This document shows positions 15,232-19,413 of a stretch of 19,413 nt of DNA, in pieces. The notes below the pieces were generated by a model. It did not search any database. It was not told where the DNA came from and saw only the letters and a program-made list of their open reading frames with translations. The position numbers and the translations under genes were made by a program. The DNA lies in assembly GCA_041397765.1 (NCBI GenBank), contig JAWKWA010000034.1, positions 1-19,413 of the forward strand. Direction: 5' to 3'. Position 1 is the stretch's first letter, and the number at the start of each line of letters is the position of its first letter. The DNA is from JAWKWA01 sp041397765 (lineage in GTDB: Bacteria > Pseudomonadota > Alphaproteobacteria > Rhizobiales > Hyphomicrobiaceae).

Positions 15232-15839
15232 AGCGCGGGACGCTCTTCTTGCAGGTGGTTGCGGCAGCGGTCCTTGCGACCGCTGCCGGCGTCCTCGTCT
15301 GGCAGGGCCGGCCGACCGCTCCTGGCGAGACAATTGCGACGACGCGCTCCGGTCAGCCGTTCCGGCTGGCGTCGAGCGCTGGCGGCATCGTCGACAGCAA
15401 TGATCTCGCCGGCGAGCCCTACATCGTCTATTTCGGCTTCACCAACTGTCCGGTGATCTGCCCGACGACGCTCTATGAGCTGTCGAATGAGCTCGCGGCG
15501 CTGGGATCCGCCGGCGCGCGGCTGAAGGTGCTGTTCATCACCGTCGATCCCGAGCGCGATACGCCCGACTTCCTCGCGACCTATCTTCAGGGCTTCGATC
15601 CGCGCATCATCGGTCTCGTGCCGACCGAGCAGCAGCTCGCCGAGATCGCCAAGGCGTTCGGCATCGTCTACGAGAAGGTGCCGACCAGCGACGGCAGCTA
15701 CACCATGAACCACACCGCGACCGTGTTCCTGATCGACGGCGCGGGGCGGCTGCTGGGAACGCTTGCGCCCGACGAGGGGGAGGCTGCCAAGCTCGCCAAG
15801 CTGAAGCGGCTCGTCGCTGGCGGTGGCGGCAACGGCTGA
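15228..15839 (+). CDS. SCO1/SenC family copper chaperone
   Basis: SCO proteins are membrane-anchored, thioredoxin-fold copper chaperones and thiol reductases for the CuA site of cytochrome c oxidase. The 203-residue protein has a single N-terminal membrane anchor (about 7-25). It carries C74 and C78 in FTNCPVICPTTL, TVDPERDTP (105-113) with D107, and H162 in MNHTATVFL, the three-part copper site. The start is GTG at 15228, whose GTGA overlaps the PCu(A)C stop. No other start gives the membrane anchor. The end is a Gly-rich tail. It works with PCu(A)C just upstream, and more distantly with ctaA, in oxidase assembly. Confidence 0.96.
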   Translation: MKRGTLFLQVVAAAVLATAAGVLVWQGRPTAPGETIATTRSGQPFRLASSAGGIVDSNDLAGEPYIVYFGFTNCPVICPTTLYELSNELAALGSAGARLKVLFITVDPERDTPDFLATYLQGFDPRIIGLVPTEQQLAEIAKAFGIVYEKVPTSDGSYTMNHTATVFLIDGAGRLLGTLAPDEGEAAKLAKLKRLVAGGGGNG

Positions 15840-15912
15840 TGCGGGCTTCGATCCGGGCTCGCGCCAAGGGTGTGGCGCGCGTCGTCAGAGCGGTGATCGT
15901 CAGGAAGCGGAT

Positions 15913-15937
15913 CGAACCGGGCCTCGGCCCGGACGTT
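15913..15937 (+). promoter_or_regulatory. Candidate EcfG (general stress sigma) promoter of otsB operon
   Basis: CGAAC (15913-15917), a 16-base spacer and CGTT (15934-15937) match the alphaproteobacterial EcfG consensus GGAAC-N16/17-CGTT at every base but the first, and with the right spacing. It lies 107 bases before the annotated otsB start. Trehalose genes are known members of EcfG regulons. The spacer is itself a GC-rich inverted repeat (CCGGGCC 15917-15923 with GGCCCGG 15926-15932), which could instead be the terminator of the SCO operon. Either reading, or both, may hold. Confidence 0.45.
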
Positions 15938-16044
15938 CAGATACCCGCCCCAAAGGGTTGCGGAAGCCGCAATTGACCGTCAATCTGTCGGATCGGGCAG
16001 ACACAGGGCTGCTGCAAGCCGAGGCCGATCCCGGCTGAGCGGAA

Positions 16045-16872
16045 GTGCCTTCGGGCGACGGGCCAGACGGCGCTCACGCGTCGAACGGCTTTTCCAGGAA
16101 GGACAGGGGCGCGTTGATACGGGGCCGCGGCGAGCAGTTTCTGCCGCCGGACATTGCGTTTTTTCTCGACTTCGATGGAACCCTGGTCGAGATCGCCGAG
16201 CATCCCGATGCCGTGGTGCTCCGGTCCTCGACGCGCCTTGCCCTTGGCAGGCTCGACACCGTCCTTGAGGGCGCGATCGCGATCGTCTCGGGCCGGGAGA
16301 TCGAGGATATCGACCGGTTGCTGGCGCCGCTGAGACTGCCTGTCGCCGGCATCCACGGATCGGTCCGGCGCAGCGTCAGCGGCACGATCAGTCGCACACT
16401 CCCGGCGGTTCCCTTCGTCGATACCGTCGCCGAGCGGCTCGCCTGCCTCGTCGGCTCGTCGGAGGGGCTCGTCCTCGAGCGTAAGTCCGTAAGCGTCGCC
16501 CTGCACTACAGGGCGCGACCGGAGCTTGCCGCAACCTGTCATCTGGCCATGGAGCGCGCGATCGAGGGCCTCGAGGGTGTCGAGGTGCTCGGCGGCCGCA
16601 TGGTCGTCGAGGCGAGATGCGCCGGTGCCGACAAGGGGTCCGCCATCCGGGCTTTCCTGGCCGAGCCGCCCTTTGCCGGCCGCATCCCGGTCTTTGCCGG
16701 CGACGATGTTACCGACGAGGACGCATTCGCCGCAGTGAACCTGCTGGGCGGTATCTCGATTAAGATCGGTGAGGAGCCTTCGGTGGCCGCCCATCGCTTC
16801 GCAGCAACAGCGAATTTCCTCGACTGGCTCGATGCGCTCGCCGGGTCCTGGTGCCTGAAGGAGTCGTCATGA
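16045..16872 (+). CDS. otsB: Trehalose-6-phosphate phosphatase
   Basis: OtsB is a HAD-superfamily phosphatase that converts trehalose-6-phosphate to trehalose in the cytoplasm. The motifs are clear: FLDFDGTLVEIA (40-51) with nucleophile D42 and acid D44, VSGR (81-84), GIHGS (102-106), K197 in GADKGSAIR, and FAGDDVTDEDAF (217-228). The length of 275 is near normal. The start is uncertain. GTG 16045 has a poorly placed GGAA, while an in-frame TTG at 16114 (giving 252 residues) is preceded by AAGGA ten bases and AGGGG four bases upstream. The TTG start would also leave a family-like short N-terminus. Its stop overlaps the GH15 start (ATGA), so the genes are coupled. Confidence 0.95.
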   Translation: MPSGDGPDGAHASNGFSRKDRGALIRGRGEQFLPPDIAFFLDFDGTLVEIAEHPDAVVLRSSTRLALGRLDTVLEGAIAIVSGREIEDIDRLLAPLRLPVAGIHGSVRRSVSGTISRTLPAVPFVDTVAERLACLVGSSEGLVLERKSVSVALHYRARPELAATCHLAMERAIEGLEGVEVLGGRMVVEARCAGADKGSAIRAFLAEPPFAGRIPVFAGDDVTDEDAFAAVNLLGGISIKIGEEPSVAAHRFAATANFLDWLDALAGSWCLKESS

Positions 16873-18653
16873 ACAACCTGCAGCTCGGCATGATCGGAAA
16901 TTGCGGCATCGGTGCGCTGATCGACAGGACGGCTCGGGTGGTGTGGTGCTGCCTGCCGCGCTTCGACGGCGATCCGGTGTTCCATGCCCTCCTCGGCAGC
17001 GGACCTGAGGACAGTCGCGACGGGGCGATGACGGTCGAACTGGAGGGCTTCGAGCGGAGCGAGCAGCACTATGTCGCCAACACCGCCATCCTGCGCACGG
17101 TGCTGACGGGCGCGAGCGGCAGCGTGGAGATCACCGATCTTGCGCCGCGCTTCATCTGGCGCGACCGCTCGTTCCGGCCGCAGATGCTGGTGAGGCGGAT
17201 GCGGGCGATCTCGGGAACACCGCGCGTGCGCATCCGGGTGAGGCCGCGCTTCGGATACGGGCGGATGCGGCCGACCGTCACGTTCGGCTCAAACCACATC
17301 CGCTATGTCGGCGACGAGCAGACGCTGCGCCTGACCACGGATGTGCCGATCGACTACATCAGCGAGGAGACGCAGTTCATCCTCGACCGGCCGGTCAATC
17401 TCCTGCTCGGCCCGGACGAGACGCTCTCCGAGGGCGTGGCGATGACGGCCGATCGGCTCGAGGAGAAAACCCGCGAATACTGGTGCACCTGGGTCCACCG
17501 GCTCGCCCTGCCGTTCGAATGGCAGGATGCGGTGATCCGGGCGGCGATCACGCTGAAGCTGTGCAGCTACGAGCCGACCGGCGCCGTCGTCGCGGCGATG
17601 ACGACCAGCATTCCCGAGGCACCCGATTCGGGGCGCAACTGGGACTACCGCTATTGCTGGATTCGCGACGCCTTCTTCGTGGTGCGCGCGCTCAACAGCC
17701 TCGCGGCGGTCAAGACCATGGAGAACTATGTTCGCTGGCTGATGAACGTGACCGCGCTCGCGAGGGGCGGGCGGATCCAGCCGGTCTACGGGATCGCGCT
17801 GGAGGAGCGGCTCGTCGAGCGGGAGGCGGCGGCGCTGCAAGGCTTCCGCGGCATGAAGCCGGTTCGGGTCGGCAACCAGGCCTACGAGCACGACCAGCAC
17901 GACACCTACGGCAATGTGATCCTCGGGGCGTCGCAGGCCTTCTTCGACCGGCGGCTCTTCGTCAAGGTGGGGCAGGCCGAGTTCGAGCGGCTCGAGGCGG
18001 TCGGCGAGCAGGCATTCCGGCTGCACGACAAGCCCGATGCCGGGCTGTGGGAGCTGCGTTCGCGGGCGCGGGTCCACACCTCGTCCAGCGTGATGTGCTG
18101 GGCCGGCTGCGATCGCCTCTCGCGCATCGCGGGGCATATGGGCCTTGCCGATCGGGCGGCGCACTGGCGGGAGCGGGCCGAGAAGATCCGCGCGACCATC
18201 GAATCGGAGGCGTGGTCGGACGAGCGTGGCGCCTATGTGGAGAGTTTCGGCGGGCGAACCCTCGATGCGAGCGTGCTGCTGATGGGCGAGGTCGGCTTCG
18301 TCGAACCAGGGGACCAGCGGTTCGCGGCCACGGTCAGGGCACTCGATGAGGTGCTCGGCCGCGGAGCCCACATGCTGCGCTACGAGGAGGCGGACGATTT
18401 CGGCGTGCCGACAACCGCCTTCAACATCTGTGCGTTCTGGCGGGTCGATGCGCTCGCAAAGATCGGCCAGCGCGAGAGGGCCCGCGAGCTGTTCGACACG
18501 CTCTTGAAGTCACGCAACGAGCTCGGACTGATGTCCGAGGATACGGATTTCAGCTCCGGCACCCTGTGGGGCAACTTCCCGCAGACCTATTCCATGGTTG
18601 GAATCATCAATGGTGCCGTCCGTCTCTCGCAACCATGGGAGTCTGCAACATGA
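16869..18653 (+). CDS. Glycoside hydrolase family 15 protein (glucoamylase/trehalase type)
   Basis: This 594-residue cytoplasmic protein has the GH15 layout: an N-terminal beta-sandwich (about 1-200; GNCGIGALID, WCCLPRFDGDPVF) and an (alpha/alpha)6 barrel. Barrel signatures are RNWDYRYCWIRDAFF (256-270), GLWELR (392-397) with candidate general acid E395, and MSEDTD (555-560) with candidate base E557, followed by GNFPQTYSM (568-576). GH15 members hydrolyse glucosides with inversion; several bacterial and archaeal ones are trehalases. Setting between otsB and otsA favours trehalose or a trehalose-linked glucan as substrate (inference). ATG 16869 has AAGGAG five bases upstream and overlaps the otsB stop. 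Its own stop overlaps the otsA ATG. Confidence 0.95.
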   Translation: MNNLQLGMIGNCGIGALIDRTARVVWCCLPRFDGDPVFHALLGSGPEDSRDGAMTVELEGFERSEQHYVANTAILRTVLTGASGSVEITDLAPRFIWRDRSFRPQMLVRRMRAISGTPRVRIRVRPRFGYGRMRPTVTFGSNHIRYVGDEQTLRLTTDVPIDYISEETQFILDRPVNLLLGPDETLSEGVAMTADRLEEKTREYWCTWVHRLALPFEWQDAVIRAAITLKLCSYEPTGAVVAAMTTSIPEAPDSGRNWDYRYCWIRDAFFVVRALNSLAAVKTMENYVRWLMNVTALARGGRIQPVYGIALEERLVEREAAALQGFRGMKPVRVGNQAYEHDQHDTYGNVILGASQAFFDRRLFVKVGQAEFERLEAVGEQAFRLHDKPDAGLWELRSRARVHTSSSVMCWAGCDRLSRIAGHMGLADRAAHWRERAEKIRATIESEAWSDERGAYVESFGGRTLDASVLLMGEVGFVEPGDQRFAATVRALDEVLGRGAHMLRYEEADDFGVPTTAFNICAFWRVDALAKIGQRERARELFDTLLKSRNELGLMSEDTDFSSGTLWGNFPQTYSMVGIINGAVRLSQPWESAT

Positions 18654-19413
18654 GACGCCTGATCGCGGTATCCAACCGCGTCGCCGATCCGACCAGCGAG
18701 GCCCAGTCGGGCGGGCTCGCCGTCGCCATCGGGGATGCACTTGTGCAGTCGAGCGGCACCTGGTTCGGCTGGGACGGCACCACCATCGAGGACGACCAGC
18801 AGCCGGAGCTCCAGGTGGCCGAGCACGGCAATGTGCGGCTCGCGACCATGCCGATCCGCAATTGCGATTTCCGCGACTATTATCTCGGTTTCTCCAACAA
18901 GGTGCTGTGGCCGGCCTTCCACTACCGTCTCGACCTGATCGATGCAGGGGCGGGCTATGCCGAGGCCTATTTCCGGGTCAACCGGGAGATGGCGGAACGG
19001 CTGGCGCCGCATGTGGAGCGGGGCGATCTCGTCTGGGTGCACGACTACCATCTCATTCCGCTTGGACGCGAGCTGCGGATGCTGGGTGTGGCGGAGCGGA
19101 TCGGCTTCTTCCTGCACATCCCGTTTCCACCGCCGGACATCTTCCTCGCCGTTCCCGAGCACCAGGTGCTGGCGGAGTGCCTGTTCTCCTATGACGTGGT
19201 CGGCTTCCAGACCTCGATCGATACGGCGAACTTCATCCGCTACGTGCTCGAGCAAGCCGGCGGACAGGATCTCGGCGGGGGACAGGTCCGCGCTTTCGGC
19301 CGCGTGCTCAAGGTGGCGACGTTTCCCATTGGCATCGATGTCGAGAAATTCCACGCGCATGCCAACAATCAGCGCGCCGACGAGCTCATCAGGCGCCTGC
19401 AGCGTCACGGCTA
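18650..19413 (+). CDS. otsA: Trehalose-6-phosphate synthase (3' end beyond window)
   Basis: OtsA is a GT20 retaining glycosyltransferase that joins UDP-glucose (or ADP-glucose) to glucose-6-phosphate. The first 254 residues are present and the gene runs off the window; about 450-480 residues are usual. Visible motifs are SNRVA (8-12), SGGLAVAI (20-27) of the glucose-6-phosphate and nucleotide loop, WFGWDG (38-43), YYLGFSNKVLWPAFHYRLD (77-95), VWVHDYHLIPL (128-138), FFLHIPFPPPDIF (153-165), YDVVGFQT (181-188) and FPIGID (225-230). ATG 18650 overlaps the GH15 stop (ATGA) and has GGGAG eight bases upstream. It completes the otsB-GH15-otsA operon. Confidence 0.97.
   Translation, partial: MRRLIAVSNRVADPTSEAQSGGLAVAIGDALVQSSGTWFGWDGTTIEDDQQPELQVAEHGNVRLATMPIRNCDFRDYYLGFSNKVLWPAFHYRLDLIDAGAGYAEAYFRVNREMAERLAPHVERGDLVWVHDYHLIPLGRELRMLGVAERIGFFLHIPFPPPDIFLAVPEHQVLAECLFSYDVVGFQTSIDTANFIRYVLEQAGGQDLGGGQVRAFGRVLKVATFPIGIDVEKFHAHANNQRADELIRRLQRHG

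Noticed and set aside
15823..16038. A 71-residue open frame between the SCO gene and otsB
   Set aside because: It begins inside the SCO gene in another frame. It is Arg/Gly/Asp-rich and overlaps the promoter candidate.
17289..18371. A 360-codon open frame antisense to the GH15 gene
   Set aside because: It lies wholly within the GH15 coding region and is Pro/Arg/His-rich.

Overview
The window is GC-rich chromosomal DNA from an alphaproteobacterium, most likely of the order Hyphomicrobiales (Rhizobiales). The evidence is a type-2 heme A synthase (CtaA/Cox15), a divergent DUF2842 gene, the short alphaproteobacterial form of ArgC, a PaaI-thioesterase / rplM / rpsI / argC neighbourhood, and a PCu(A)C-SCO copper pair. 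The genus cannot be read from the sequence. Codon use is uniform apart from one AT-richer patch at about 6313-6485. I see no transposase, integrase, CRISPR array, rRNA or tRNA gene.

Layout, left to right. 1-1573: the probable tail of a plus-strand gene, a convergent gap holding two tandem stem-loop repeats, and a minus-strand FemAB/CelD-like GNAT acyltransferase. 1823-4376: a polysaccharide deacetylase, the small membrane protein DUF2842 (minus) and ctaA (plus). 4399-8258 (minus strand, transcribed right to left): PaaI-type thioesterase, rplM, rpsI, a hairpin terminator, a CTAG-dense inverted-repeat island, a NeuD/PglD-type acyltransferase, and argC. 8433-11105 (plus): an acidic exported protein of unknown function, then a crotonase-fold protein, a VOC protein and a CoA-binding protein. 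11201-12919 (minus): an RhlE-like DEAD-box RNA helicase with a long Arg/Gly-rich tail; its 3' end meets the preceding operon over a cluster of AGCATGCT palindromes. 13353-15839 (plus): a short crotonase-fold protein, a Cys/His/Met-rich DUF2946-like protein, a PCu(A)C copper chaperone and a SCO protein. 16045-19413 (plus): otsB, a GH15 hydrolase and otsA (cut by the window end), each overlapping the next by four bases.

How the genes work together. ctaA (heme A), PCu(A)C and SCO (CuA-centre copper delivery) all serve cytochrome c oxidase assembly, though they lie in separate transcription units. rplM-rpsI is the usual L13-S9 ribosomal pair and has a readable promoter. The otsB-GH15-otsA block makes trehalose and probably turns it over. 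A near-match to an alphaproteobacterial EcfG general-stress promoter lies upstream of otsB. The acyltransferase, deacetylase and NeuD-like genes suggest surface-polysaccharide modification.

The features most worth a second look are the CTAG island between rpsI and the NeuD-like gene, the GH15 enzyme embedded in the ots operon with its candidate stress promoter, two crotonase-fold proteins lacking both catalytic glutamates, and two clusters of palindromic or stem-loop repeats at convergent gene ends. Nothing here is a clearly new multi-gene defence or mobile system.
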